Positions 46,560-59,169 of a stretch of DNA of 64,000 nt are shown here, in pieces. The translations under genes were made by a program, and so were the position numbers. Source of the stretch: Branchiostoma floridae (lineage: Eukaryota > Chordata > Leptocardii > Amphioxiformes > Branchiostomatidae); contig NC_049982.1 in NCBI RefSeq assembly GCF_000003815.2, forward strand, positions 27,648,357 to 27,712,356, written 5' to 3'. The notes under the pieces were generated by a model, which was not told where the DNA came from, ran no database searches, and saw only the letters and a program-made list of their open reading frames with translations. Positions within the stretch are counted from its first letter, which is position 1, and each line of letters starts with the position of its first letter.

Positions 46560-47700
46560 CCAACTAAGGAAATGTAGAAATGTTATTCATAAATTCAGCT
46601 TTAGTGTGACACTTGCAATTGAATATAGACATAGGACATGCCGTGACATCTCAATCTTTGTGTCTACTAGCCTAGCCACACAGCCGTTCTATAACAAAAT
46701 ATAAGTTTAAGTATAACTGTATTAAAATCCTTCCCACAACCTCTGGAGAGATTATCATGATATTTAGTATATGGGTAGGTGTTGAGAAGACGAAGGTCAG
46801 GGTTGATGTTCTGCACCCCATAGTATGTGACCTCTGTACTGCAGCAGAACTTTCTTTTTTGTACCTTTTGACATGGACATGCTATGGTCGTGAAGTTTGT
46901 TGGCAGATAGCTTGTGATGTAAGGAACAATTGTTGCACTTTTGCTGCTTGCTCTGGAACTGCATTGACGTTAATAACGGAACAAGGGAACGACAAATTTC
47001 CCATGATATTTAGTATGCAGTTACCTTGGATAGAGATGCACATAATAAAGCGCAATTTATGCAAATAATGACTTGCGCTCGTAATTTGCATAGCTACTGA
47101 GGAAAGTGTTGTCCATTATAGGCAGGTGGCAGATTAGCAGGTACCAATTATGTAGTATGTATGGAAGTATGTATTTATGTATGTAATCAGTCCCTAATTT
47201 GCATAATTAATGCAAAAGTGCCATAATTCTTCAAACTAGTAAATGACTGTATTGTCAAGATCGTGACCTGTGTAAGTGTACCTAGCAAAGACTGATGCTG
47301 TTCAGTCAAAAAATTTGGGTGAGTCCAGTTTTTGTATTGTGCACAAACACACTGTCCTTTGTGCTGAAAACTATCCACTCACGAACCTACCTGTCCTTGG
47401 TGCTGAACACCATCCACTTACAAACATGCTAGGGGATGAACATTGTCATACTATAACTGTAAATGAAATATACATGTATGTCTACAGTCGGCAGAATGGC
47501 GCAAAAACTATTGCAGTTCTGGTAAACATCGCTAGGCCGCGCTTTTGATCCATGATTATGTAGACAAAGGAGATGATTCATGTAATGGTAGATATAATCA
47601 CAGGTCTGGTGAGGATTCAGCCGTTGCAGAAGACTAAGTAAACGTAGGCTTTGGAACCAACTCCCATACTCAGTGTTTCCAGTCAACGTGACACTTTTAA
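46560..47700. other. no gene recognised
   Basis: Contains a ~40-bp tandem duplication at 47355-47440 (tgtcctttgtgctgaa and tgtccttggtgctgaa) and AT-rich dispersed-repeat-like words (aatttgcata). Confidence 0.4.
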
Positions 47701-47712
47701 GTCAGCTGTTAA

Positions 47713-48662
47713 CCCTATTCAGACCGGGCTTTTTTGGTCATCCCTGGACCGGGGGGGGGGGGGGCTTTTGAGGCCCTCCACTTCTAAGTCCTCTAACTCT
47801 TGAACGACGTGACGTAGGGCCACCAAATTTTCAGGACATGATATCAACATAATATCTGACGAGTATTTGACGTTTGACGTTACGTTGACGTAAAATGACG
47901 TAATTATGACGTCATCAATCTGATTATATTGGTCGGACCCATGAAAAAAGGGTATTCTCAGAATACTTCAAGTTATACTACAAAAATGTAACAACAAGTG
48001 CAGATAACAGAATAATAATGTTTATTACGACTTGTATTGCCAATGGCAACATCGATGACGTCATAATGACGTCATATGATGACGTCATGCACATCTAAGA
48101 TACGAGTTAGGCTCCGCCATACTATATCCACTACCTTGAATTTTTAAAAGTTCTTTTTTTGCAACAAATTATCACAAGGGGCAATGGAAATAGACTAAAT
48201 TCATTCATTTAGATAGTTTTTGATGAAAAAATACCAGGTAGTTACAAATTTTAAGGGATAATTAGCTTGTTATTCTTGATCTGGCCATACGGTCCGCCAT
48301 CTTGGATTTTGGGCTCATGACGTCATCAAATTAGCATAATTTATGCATACATAATTATGAAAGATATGCTAGATAATATAAGATTGTATTTATGTAACAA
48401 AATAGCAGTAATATAGCAAATAAATGTGAAAAATACATTGTTAGAACCAAAAATTGTGATTTTTGGCAAAACTGCCTGTCAGCAAACGGTTGCCATGGCA
48501 ACACGAAAAAATTGAAAATTTGTCAAACTTCGTAAAATTGTTACCAACAATATTTTAGGAAAACTCACCAAATTTGGTGGCTTTAGCGTAAGGCGTTCTG
48601 GCGTTATAGGGCATCGAAGTTAGCGCGGGCCTCAAAAGCCCCCCCCCCCCGTCTGAATAGGG
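47713..48662. mobile_element. piggyBac-like non-autonomous element, copy 1
   Basis: TTAA at 47709-47712 and 48663-48666 flanks ends CCCTATTCAGACCGGG and ccgtctgaatagggcor its near match gtctgaataggg. Length 950 bp, no transposase. Just inside both ends lie poly-G/poly-C runs and cttttgaggcc. Several TGACGTCA palindromes occur in the interior. TTAA target duplications with CCY ends are the hallmark of piggyBac-type elements. Confidence 0.82.
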
Positions 48663-49012
48663 TTAATAGATTACTCGTAAACTCATATCCCCATCGCTAG
48701 TTCTGTTAAAACACAAACATGCATATGTATTATCATTGGTATTAACTTGGGTTAATCGTAATGTTACGAAGATCACAATATGTGTGTAACCTTTGAGGAT
48801 TGGATTGTGATGTGACAAACTCCCTTTTTTCTCTAACGTTACAGTACTATAACTTTGCATGGTTTGTATTATTTGTAAAAGCCACTCATCATCTGTACTG
48901 ATGTCAGGATGCAAGGCTCCTTTAGAATTGGATTTAGAAAAAGGACTGCTAGGCGGCGCTTTTGATCCATAAGAACGACGCGTCTACAAAACGTTAGATG
49001 ATTACAGTAGTA

Positions 49013-49214
49013 GGCTTAGGTCACATTTCCAAACCGGGGCCCGGCCGGGCAGCTTTCGGGAAGCGAAAAGGATGATATAAGATACATCAAAATACACAAA
49101 ATGTCAAAATACGATTCATGGGCATGATTTGCGCATATAGCTAGGCATAGATTTTAATTTTTCGTTTCTTAAAACATCCCGGCCGGGCCCCGCTTTAAAA
49201 ATTTGACCTAAGCC
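49013..49214. mobile_element. ~200-bp MITE, TA target
   Basis: Ends ggcttaggtcacatttcc and aaatttgacctaagcc with sub-terminal cccggccggg arms; a TA lies on each side. It sits beside the related longer element that follows. Confidence 0.6.
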
Positions 49215-49216
49215 TA

Positions 49217-50309
49217 AGGCCTGCATCACATTTCCTAACCAGAGCCCAGCTGGGCAACTTTTGGGAACGAAAAGTATGATAAAAAAGACACCAAACTATA
49301 TAAGACGTAAAGGGAATAGTCGTGGGCATTATTTGTGTAACATCCATTGGCATAATACCGGTCGGTTTACTGCAATTTCTCAAGCAATGCTAATTTGGCA
49401 AATGATCAACGCATCATTTTCTCCAGTTACATGTTGCTGTTACAGCTTACCTTTGCCACTTCTTCTGTGTAAATTATTTTGTCTCTCTGGTCCTGCTAAA
49501 AACATAACATCGTAATTGGAACACACCGCGGAATTGCAAGGAGAACGGGCGCGTGGTTGGAAGGGGGTGCACTATACCGGTCGAACGAAACACGGCACAA
49601 TTGACTGCCGCTATGTACCTTTATTCATCCTCTGTTGTTCCTTTCTTTCCTGTTAGTAGTTGCACAAAACAAAAATCTGCATGAGCATACAAAAAGTCAT
49701 GAGAAAATGGGCGTATACTGACAAGAATTTTCATTTAATTTTGGTCCGTCACAACCGCTATGACGTAAAACTTTACTGCTGGCCGTAGCATTAAAAATGG
49801 CGGGAAAATGGCGGCGTAGGTTCAATTTGACCCATTCAGCCGTAGATCCGGGCTATTATGCAACGGTTCTTCACACTTTTACACGAGTTGTAGGTCACCA
49901 AAAGAAATTCAAGATTGCTGTTGAATCATGCTCGTCTTGTGCCGTGAGCACATGTGATTATTATCTACAAATCTGGCGATGAAAGTGACAGTGTGTTTGT
50001 CCCACGACGAGCTCGCCTGCCCCGAAAATGACCTGAAAACTTTTGGCCTCGTTGTCTTCGAATGCATTGTTATCGATGCTTTGTAAATTATGTATTGGAC
50101 ACCTAGATGTCTGAAGTGTGCATACGTCAGAAATAACTATTGTTGCATGTGTAGATCTCCTTAAGTTCCACTATTTTTAATCGACCGGTATAAGGCTTAT
50201 GACCGGTATTATGCCAATGCATGTTACATTCTTACATATCCATTTCTATATTCGTTTCAACCAACAGCCCGGCCAGGCCTCGATTTGGAAATGTGACGTT
50301 AGGCTAAGG
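49217..50309. mobile_element. longer element with the same ends
   Basis: Left end aggcctgcatcacatttcc; the right end, read inversely, is tccttagcctaacgtcacat. The inner ends are ccagctgggc and cccggccagg. A 61-aa ORF at 49797 starting MAGKWRRRF is not recognised. A shortened relative sits in the left arm at ~16600. Confidence 0.5.
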
Positions 50310-50516
50310 AGATATACTCCGGTGCCCTTATAATTAGTGGTGGTGATATCATACATGGACTCTCGCGTGATATATACGACCTGCATGGGAACGTATGCAA
50401 ATTTATGTTATCGCTTTCTATGAAACATATGATGAGCAGTTTGTCTTCAATATTAGTATACGTATATTTTCTGAAACGCTTCCTGTATACAGCTAAATGT
50501 AATTGTCATGGATATA

Positions 50517-50655
50517 GAAGAATTCATTTTCACAACAAGTAGGAACTTACTTGGCTTACGTTTCGATGTCTATCAGACACCCACCTCAAGGAGGACAGAC
50601 ATCGAAACGTAAGCCAAGTAAATACCAACTGATTGTGAGAAAGAATTCTCCTAGA
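50517..50655. mobile_element. hairpin with hammerhead-like core, right-arm copy
   Basis: Inverse counterpart of 16157-16293 with arms gcttacgtttcgatgtct and agacatcgaaacgtaagc. Confidence 0.5.
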
Positions 50656-51689
50656 TTCTAACAACCTGATGAAATTATTTTCGAATGAAATTGTCAGGTC
50701 ATGTCAGTGCAGACCGAACCTGACCCAACAATAGGTCAAAGTCCGATTTGCACTTGCATGAAGAGTTCACTTAGCACTGACGGAGACTGTTCGGTATGCA
50801 CTGATAAAGACGATAACCGAGTCGTTGAAACGTGTACAGAAAGACAAAAGGGGTTGAGTGTACCGAAGAAGGCAATGCTCAACCCTAAAGAGTCCTTTTA
50901 ACAACGGATATAGGTTAGTCCGTGGATAAATGTCAAGTGGTATTAGCGTCAAACGTATATGAACGAAAACAAAACAGATCCGAACTGAGTTTAACCCTAT
51001 TCAGACCGGGGGGGGGGGGGGGCTTTTGAGGCCTGCGCCAACTTCGATGTCCTATAACGCAAGAACGCCTTACGCTACAGCCACCAAATTTGGTGAGTTT
51101 TCCTAAAATATTGTTGGCAACAATTATACGAAGTTTGACAAATTTTCCATTTTTTGCTGTTGCCATGGCAACCGTTTGCTGACAGGCAGTTTTGCCAAAA
51201 ATCACTATTTTTGGTTCTAACAATGTATTTTTCACATTTATTTGCTATATTACTGCTATTTTGTTACATAAATAAAATCTTATATTATTTAGCATATCTT
51301 TCATAATTATATATGCATAAATTATGCTAATTTGATGACGTCATCAGCCCAAAATCCAAGATGGCGGACCGTATGGCCAGATCAAGAATAACAAGCTAAT
51401 TACCCCTTAAAATTTGCAACTACCTGGTATTTTTTCATCAAAAACCATCTAAATGAATGAATTTAGTCTATTTCCATTGCCCTTTGTGATTATTTATTGC
51501 AAAAAAAAGTACTTTTAAAAATTCAAGGTAGTGGATATAATATGGCGGAGCCTAACTAGTATCTTAGATGTGCAAGACGTCATTTTATGACGTCATTATG
51601 ACGTCATCGATGTTGCTATTGGCAATACAAGTCGTAATAAACATTATTATTCTGTTATCAGCACTTGTTGTTACATTTTTGTAGTATAA

Positions 51690-53216
51690 GGGACCGTACG
51701 GCATTTAGCGAGGGGGGAGGGCCGGTCGCCAGGGGGGGGGAGGGCCAAGCAAAAAAATATTTTGCCAGGGGGAGGGCCTAGCAAAAAAAATTTGACTCGG
51801 GGGGAGGGCCAAGCAAAAAAAAAATAGCTTGGTCTGCCAGCAAAATATGTGCCTTAAAATCCAAGAAACGGCGTTTCAGAGGGTCAAGATTTCAAACTTT
51901 TTCTGGACCTCTGCAAGGGATCGCCCAAGGTTGGCGCTCGGGACACAGCGAAAATGCGAAAGGGAGGGGGCGGGGCTTACGCATGACGCCCTCGAAAACC
52001 TTTTTCACTTACAGAAATGTTATTAAACTCTAGATTAGTCTGCCAGCAAAATTTACCCCTGTCTTATTGTCCTCAAAATGTAAGAAATGGCGTTTCAGAG
52101 CTCGAGGGTAAATTAAATATTTGCAAATTTCCCTGGATCCCTTTTGACATGACCGGTCTCGCGCCTTTGATGACCGACATCGTGATAATGTTTTTGGGGG
52201 GTATTTAATTTTGTATTTCTAAATTGAAATGCCATTAAAGTTAGCTTTGTTTGTCAGCGAAATAAATATTTCCTTCAAACTGAAGGAAATAGCTTTTAAG
52301 AGGGTCAAGATTTCAAAATTTTCCCGGACCTACCTTGCGATTCTTCGTGCCTTTGGCGCCGGACATGGTGTTCGGAACGTCGTTCTCAAAAACTTGAAAC
52401 CCTCGTTTTTTTTTCATAGAAATGTCATCTAACCAGAAAATTTTCCCATAAAAAGCAATGCAGGAAATCGTGGCAAAAAAGCGTGGCATTTGTAAAAGAT
52501 CTCCTGCAAGTCTGCGTTCTGCCCGCCGGCGGCTAGAGAGAGGCGACCGGACTAAACCCTCCGTGGGAAAATCAGCGTCACGCGTCGGCGCCCCCCTCCC
52601 CATTACAGTTTTGGTTAGTCGAATCGTGCTCAGTTGTTTTGGTTTTCATTTTTCCCCCCGATTTACCGTAAGTTATTACCACCACAGAACCAAGAAAAAG
52701 TCCAAAATATATGTAAATTGAAAATAGTTTCCGTCAAGCCGATCAGGCCCGCGAGCTTGCAATACGTAAATTTAGGGAGCGGGGCGCGCGCCGCTTCGTG
52801 GCGCAAATCTACTAGAAATCCAGATACAAATGCTTTTTAGGTGATCTTTTAATATCAAAACAATGAGATAGCTTCTATAAAGCAAATATTTATGCCTCTA
52901 TGAAGCAGATATTTATCCCTCTATTAAGCAGATATTTTGAGCCATTCTGTTTTCCTTTTTTTACTATATATAGGGGTGAGAGATCTGCTTCTCGATAAAG
53001 TCATGAAAAAGTATGACGCAAAGCACATTTCCAAATGGGAGCGCAGTGTTTTATTGGCGTCTTGGATATTTTTTTCAAAGTTGATAGGAGGGGGGAGGGC
53101 CAAGCAAAAATTTTTTTACCTGGGGGGAGGGCCTAGCAAAAAAAATTTTACCTGGGGGGAGGGCCTAGCAAACATTTTTTGACCCGACCCTCTGGCGACC
53201 GGCCCTCCCCCCTCAC
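51690..53216. mobile_element. unclassified DNA element nested in the piggyBac-like copy
   Basis: Begins gggaccgtacggcatttagc and aggggggagggccggtcgcc. It ends, in inverse, with ggcgaccggccctcccccct just before the gap. Repeated gggggagggccaagcaaaaa blocks lie at both ends (51720-51825, 53085-53185). The interior has three diverged copies of a ~190-bp block (ctgccagcaaaat, ggcgtttcagaggg, caagatttcaaa). The extreme right end is in the gap. Confidence 0.6.
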
Positions 53217-53438
53217 NNNNNNNNNNNNNNNNNNNNNNNNNNNNNNNNNNNNNNNNNNNNNNNNNNNNNNNNNNNNNNNNNNNNNNNNNNNNNNNNNNNN
53301 NNNNNNNNNNNNNNNNNNNNNNNNNNNNNNNNNNNNNNNNNNNNNNNNNNNNNNNNNNNNNNNNNNNNNNNNNNNNNNNNNNNNNNNNNNNNNNNNNNNN
53401 NNNNNNNNNNNNNNNNNNNNNNNNNNNNNNNNNNNNNN
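53217..53438. other. assembly gap (222 N)
   Basis: Lies between the nested element and the right end of the piggyBac-like copy; ORFs across it are meaningless. Confidence 0.99.
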
Positions 53439-53858
53439 CCAAGGCCCCCCCCCCCCCCCCGGTCCAGGGATGACCAAAAAAGCCCGGTCTGAATAGGGTT
53501 AAACCGTACCATGAACAAATCCATTCGATGAACGTTTCGATTAGAAATGCCTTTCAAACCTACAGGCATGGGAGAAGAAGGCATGAATGGGAAGTTTGTT
53601 CCCAAGTAGGTCACGGACCTTCCCCACTGCGAGGATAGCAGGAAGCCTCAGTGAAGCTCCCATTGGTGCAATCGCTAAATTCCCTTCTCTCATTGGTTGA
53701 GCTGCTAATTGTGATGGGCAGTCACGGATCGGTGTATTGGCAACCATCTGCGCAGTAGCAGCGGCAAGTAACCGGTCATTGACCTCATGGTGTCAAACTG
53801 AATCAATGGCATGGGCAGAGCTGGCGTACTTCCACGGGGTATAGTCATCTTAGCGTCA

Positions 53859-53877
53859 CTCTCTCTCTCTCTCTCCT

Positions 53878-53932
<55 letters not shown>

Positions 53933-53985
53933 ATCTATCTCTCTATCCATCTATCTATCTCCCTCCCTCCCCCCACTCTCTCTTT
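53859..53985. repeat. (CT)n microsatellite
   Basis: Inverse counterpart of the GA tract at 15205-15450. Confidence 0.95.
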
Positions 53986-55530
53986 TTCCTGTATATGGTG
54001 TGTTGGTTAATAGTTTAGCCCACATTTACAGCAAGTGTCTCAGAGTATTTTAATATGACACCGGGCTTTTATCTCTTTGTGTGGAGACTAGAGCCGAGCA
54101 GGCAAGCACAATATACATGTCAACCTCTCTACTGACCATCCTGAATTGAAGTACCTAAAAGAGCATTTCAAGTCTCCGACCAAGTTCATCTATAAATTAA
54201 GACCTTCAAAAGATCATGTACAGACATTTTTGTGCAATAACTTCAAATAAGGCATGCACAAACTTTTTTTTATTTCAAAAAGTTTAAGAGTTCCATGACA
54301 TAACATGATTAAGAAAAAACGGTAATGCCATATCCTCAATTTTTTTTAACGCTGCTGTCTGTGAGATTGTAGTGAGGACTAAAAGACTTCGTATCACAAC
54401 ATTTCAGGCAACCGGCGATGGCTTTAGTTTAAGCGTGAATTTATAATGGGTGTCAGTGACTGTGGAAAACTAAGTGCAAAGAAGAAGGTAACATCAACTC
54501 CTATAATACGACGGCTACTAATGTTATGCTGTTATCGAGACACTCTGAATATTTTTTCAATAGATTATTACATATTTATATGAACTGTTATTGTTCTTGA
54601 CTAGACCAAATACTCTCTATTCGCAGCCAAGGGCTGAATTGCGGGGAGCTTACAATGGTAGGGCTAAATCACAAGGGTCAGTGTGAATGGTAGCCTGTAC
54701 ACAGCACATAGTGACAAAGAAATTACCCAAGTTGTGGCCATCGGACTGTAACGATATGAATCACTGACTCCTGACTTTTTTTAGATACCTGACTTTTTTC
54801 GATAAGTGCGTTCTTTAACATGTCCGAGGTGTGACTCTACTCAAACATGGGACCTCCAGTTAATATAATGTCCTATCCGAAAGACGGCCCTAACCCGAAG
54901 CTAGGTAGTCATTTACACTTAATTGAAGTGAGAAAAGTCGTTGAAGTGTCTTTCCGAAGAATGCAACATCCGGGCTCATCAGAGGACTCAAACCAGGGAT
55001 CTCTGAGTTCTGGACGAATCACACACGCTTTCCCCACGGATTGCGCACCACGATGCCACTGAAGTGTGTGCGCCTCAAGGGTTACTGCTGCTGTTTTTGT
55101 TTATCTCTTTTAATCACAGTCATTTTTAACGTTGCGATTTTGAGCTAGGGTATATAGTGGAGTTATAAGAAGTTAAACTCGTACACCATGTAGTCACATT
55201 TTCAGTTATGTTGATGTAGTTTAGTTGCCAGCAAATTTCATTTTTATCAGTTGCCTACCTTAGTTCCGTTTGGCTACGTTGATACGATTATACGGACGGC
55301 ATCCATATTTGTTGCGCTTTCTTTGTTCATTGTTCTATAATGTTGTGACATTTATCTACATTGCAAACATCGATGGGACATTTTGGTTACACAATGTAAA
55401 AAAATGCCCCCTGCCGTACATAACACAGCGCCCGTATCGCCTTAGGATATTTTTTGTGTGAAACAATACCGACATTTGCCTAATGATTACTCAGTAGGGA
55501 CACTTGGCCGGTTCTTTTGCATATTTTCCT

Positions 55531-55656
55531 GGTTACCGCATTAGTATCAAACTCACAAACTGGGCAGGTCGGCAAGACTTCGAGCTCCAGACGGCAGTAT
55601 CTTGGCTAAAAAAACAGGACACTTCTGAAGATTCTCGGCTTATCAACTCTAAGGCG
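55531..55656 (+). repeat. exon-like module copy 9 (unit C, first)
   Basis: Matches copy 6. Confidence 0.75.
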
Positions 55657-55973
55657 GTATGTGTATAAACAGTTGGTTCTTCATTTTTTATTCCCCACTA
55701 TATACTGTAGTGCTTGCTGTAGGTTTAGGTTACTGCAGACTATAGTACATTTCTGCTGGCTGTAGGTTTATGTTACAGGTGGGCTAGGTGCCAGGGTTAG
55801 TGCGACAGGGAAGTTCCAGTCTATGCACGCGCAGCTACCTGCCAAACCCGTTCCAATGCTATTTCCACATTCTGCACTGGCCAAAAAACCCTACAACAGC
55901 CAACATCGTCATGGCAATGTATGTTTTCCATTGCCAATCTTGTTTTTTTTTTTTTAGTTCTGGGCGTTGACAC

Positions 55974-56466
55974 CTAAGCATTTTGCACAGTCGGTCCACT
56001 TAAGATAACCAATTTGTTCTGCACAGTTTCTTAAAGAACATAGTCACAACACTTCGGTTTTTGCTCTGTTCAAAACTAGACCAGAGAAAGATGAGAAGTC
56101 TTCAATAATTTTGAGACAATTATAGAAAAATTATCTCCAAGTGTCAAAATATTGTCATCCGCAAAATGAAAAATGCGTAATTCTACTTTATCACAAGACG
56201 GGAAACAAATACCTTAGTCGACTGTCAGATTTTCAGAGCGAAAACCTCCACTGCCAGGACAAACAAAAGGGCTGATAGTGGGCATCCCTGGCGGACACCT
56301 CTTTCTAGGTCGATCCATTCAGACATATGAACACAATGATTAATACAACTTTGTGAGTTTTTCGTGTACACATCTATCCAACGTATTATGTAAGAACCAA
56401 GGTTGAATCTCTTGGTTACATTTAGAATTAAATCTTTGGAGATACTATCATGTTCTTTAATGCTGT
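55974..56466 (-). mobile_element. dead L1/Tx1-like LINE fragment (unit C)
   Basis: Counterpart of the fragments in units A and B with the same defects. Confidence 0.85.
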
Positions 56467-56656
56467 CACATTTATCTACATTGCAAACATTTATGTAACC
56501 TTTTGGTCACACTATAAAGAATACCCCCTGCCACACATAATACAGCGTCAGTATCGCCTTAGGATATTTTTTGTGTGAAACAATACCGACTTTTGCTTAA
56601 TGATTACTCAGAAGGGACCCTAGACCGCCCAGTGCGGTTCTTCTGCATTTTTTCTT

Positions 56657-56780
56657 GGTTACCGCATTAGTATCAAACCCACAACTGGGCAGGTCGGCAA
56701 AACTTCGAGCTCCGGACGGCAGTATCTTATCTAAAAAACAGGACACTTCTGAAGATTCTCGGCTTATCAACTTAAATTTG
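56657..56780 (+). repeat. exon-like module copy 10 (unit C, second)
   Basis: Identical by eye to copies 4 and 7. Confidence 0.75.
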
Positions 56781-56917
56781 GTATGTGTATTTTTAAAATC
56801 CTTTAGATTTGTGTTTTACCTAAATGGCAAATATAATCAAAGACCTTCAGGATCCAGTCTTCCTCCCCCTCTCTCCAGTGTACTACATACATTAGGAACA
56901 CTGTGACTACTCTAAAG

Positions 56918-57157
56918 TAGCCTGGATACCAGTCCCTCGCTCTATACTATAGCCCTTTCGCGGTAATGTATTATCCTTATGCCAGGGAAGGTCCAAGCCC
57001 CAGTCTCTATTTGCACTCAGAGGTAATGGCATCCAGTTTCTGATAACTATACCCGCGAGGTAATCAGGGCCCGCGTGCTGTGTTTGGCGGCGGGGCTAAT
57101 CGGTTGCCGGCCCGAAGTGATTAGCGAGTATAGCACGGCGGTCTGGATACCAGGCTA
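56918..57157. mobile_element. 240-bp inverted-repeat element (unit C)
   Basis: As 29745-29984, both target duplications intact. Confidence 0.7.
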
Positions 57158-59066
57158 ACTCTAAAGGTACTATGAAGCTTTATCCCCCTCCCCTGGGGTG
57201 ACAGTGACTTCATTATCATCCCTCCCTCCTTCAGATGGCAGTCTATCCACATGTTCAGGTACACATGAACATTCTGTAACCATGACAACATTATTGTGTT
57301 ATCAGTAACACCATAAACTAGGGCAGTATCCTTCTATTTTCCCGATTTGTTCTTAAAACAAATACTGATGGACAATATAATACGTATAGTTCTACAACCT
57401 TCACTTAATTGTACACGGGCTGATCAAACGTATATATGTCTGACAATGGTACATTTGTTTAGTATAGGATAGTTAATATTAGTATTTCTACAATGCACAA
57501 CTATTATACATGGACTGTTACATGTACGGATGTCGGGTAATAGTAGTGCATTTGTCAAGCACAAGAAAGCTCAATTTTAAGTAATTCTAAAATCTACAAC
57601 TATTGCACATGGACTGATAAAATGTACTCATGCATCACCCCTCTATACCTTTGTAATAGATTCGCCCACATTTACATATCAAGTGTCTGAGAGTATTTTA
57701 ATATGGCACCGGACTTTTATCTCTTTGTGTGGTGACTAGCGCCGAGCAGGCGAGCACACAATATATATGTCAACCTCTCTACTGACCATCCTGAATTGAA
57801 GTACCTAACAGATCATTTTAAGTCTCCGACCAAGTTCATCTATAAGTTAAGACCTTCAAAAGATCATGTACAAACATTTTTTGTGCAATAACTTCAAATA
57901 AGGCATGCACAAACTTTTTTAATTTCAAAAAGTTTAAAAGTTGCATGGCATAACATGATTAAGAAAAAACGGTAATGCCATATCCTCATTTTTTTTACAC
58001 TGCTGTCTGTGAGATTGTAGTGAGGCCTAAAAGACTTCGTATCACAACATTTCAGGCAACCGGCGATGGCTTTTGTTCAATCGTAAATTTATAACGGGTG
58101 TCAGTGTGCTTGGATCACTGTGTGCAAAGGGGAGGTAACATCAACTCTCATAGTACGACGGTTACTAATGTTATGCTGTTATCTAGACACTCTCAAGACT
58201 TTTTTTCAACACATTGTTACATATATATAAACTGTTGTTGTTCTGGAGTAAACCAAATACTCTCTCTTCGCAGCCTGGGGCTGAATTGCGGGGAGCTTAC
58301 AATAGTAGGGCTTAATAACAAGGGTCAGTGTAAATGGTAGCTTGTACACAGCACACAGTCACCTTAGTATGACAGATATTGCCCCAGTTGTGACCGTTGG
58401 ACTGTAAGGATATGAACCACTGACACCGGGAAGGGCCCCTCCATTTTTCGACGGGTGACTTTTTTCGATAAGTGCGTTCTTTAATGTGTCCGGGGCGTGA
58501 CTCTCCTCAAACACGGGACCTCCAGGTAACGTCCTATCCGAAAGACGGCCCTAACCCGAAGCTGGGTAGTCATTTACACATGGGTAAAGTGAGGAAAGTC
58601 GTTTTTAAAAGTGCCTTTCCGAAGAATGCAACATAGGGGCTTATCAGGGTTCTGGTCGAATCACACACGGTTTCCCCAGGGATTGCGCACCACGATGCCA
58701 CTGAGTTGTGTATTCCATAGTTGCTGTTTTTTTTCCCCTCAGTTATGTTGATATAGTTTGGTTACCAGCAAATTTCATTTTCATGAGGAAACCTATCTTA
58801 GTTCCATTCTGCCACGTTGATACGATTATACAAACGGCATCCATATTTGTTGCGCTTTCTGTGATCAATGTTCTATAATGTTGTCATAATTATCTACTTT
58901 GCAAACATCGATGGGACATTTTGGTGACACGATAAAGAAATACCCCCTGCCTTGCATAACACAGCGCCCGCATCGCTTTAGGATATTTTGTGAGGGAAAC
59001 AATACCGCCTTTTGCCTAATGATAACTCAGAAGGGACACTAGACCGGTTCTTCTGCATTTTTCCTT

Positions 59067-59169
59067 GGTTACCACATTATTATCAAACCCACAAACTGGG
59101 CAGGTCGGCAGTATCTTGCCTAAAAAGCAGGACACTTCTGAAGATTCTCGGCTCATTAACTCAAATTTG
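59067..59169 (+). repeat. exon-like module copy 11 (unit C, third, 20-bp deletion)
   Basis: Has the same deletion as copy 8, which groups unit C's third module with that of unit B rather than A. Confidence 0.7.

Larger units (their letters stand above)
50995..53498. mobile_element. piggyBac-like element, copy 2, inverted and interrupted
   Basis: TTAA at 50991-50994 and 53499-53502; ends CCCTATTCAGACCGGG and its inverse. 51000-51688 matches the inverse of copy 1; the rest is displaced by the element starting at 51690 and an assembly gap. The left arm at ~15810 gives an unoccupied counterpart of the insertion site. Confidence 0.8.
48910..54000. repeat. right arm of the long inverted duplication, with insertions
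   Basis: The inverse of 15180-16750, interrupted by the elements at 49013-49214, 49340-50300 and 50995-53498. Removing these leaves an arm about as long as the left one. Confidence 0.75.

Noticed and set aside
49797..49982. 61-aa frame MAGKWRRRF as a gene start
   Set aside because: It lies inside an inverted-repeat element; no splice donor or homology supports it.
53116..53614. Open frames crossing the second N gap
   Set aside because: They consist mainly of N and transposon ends.
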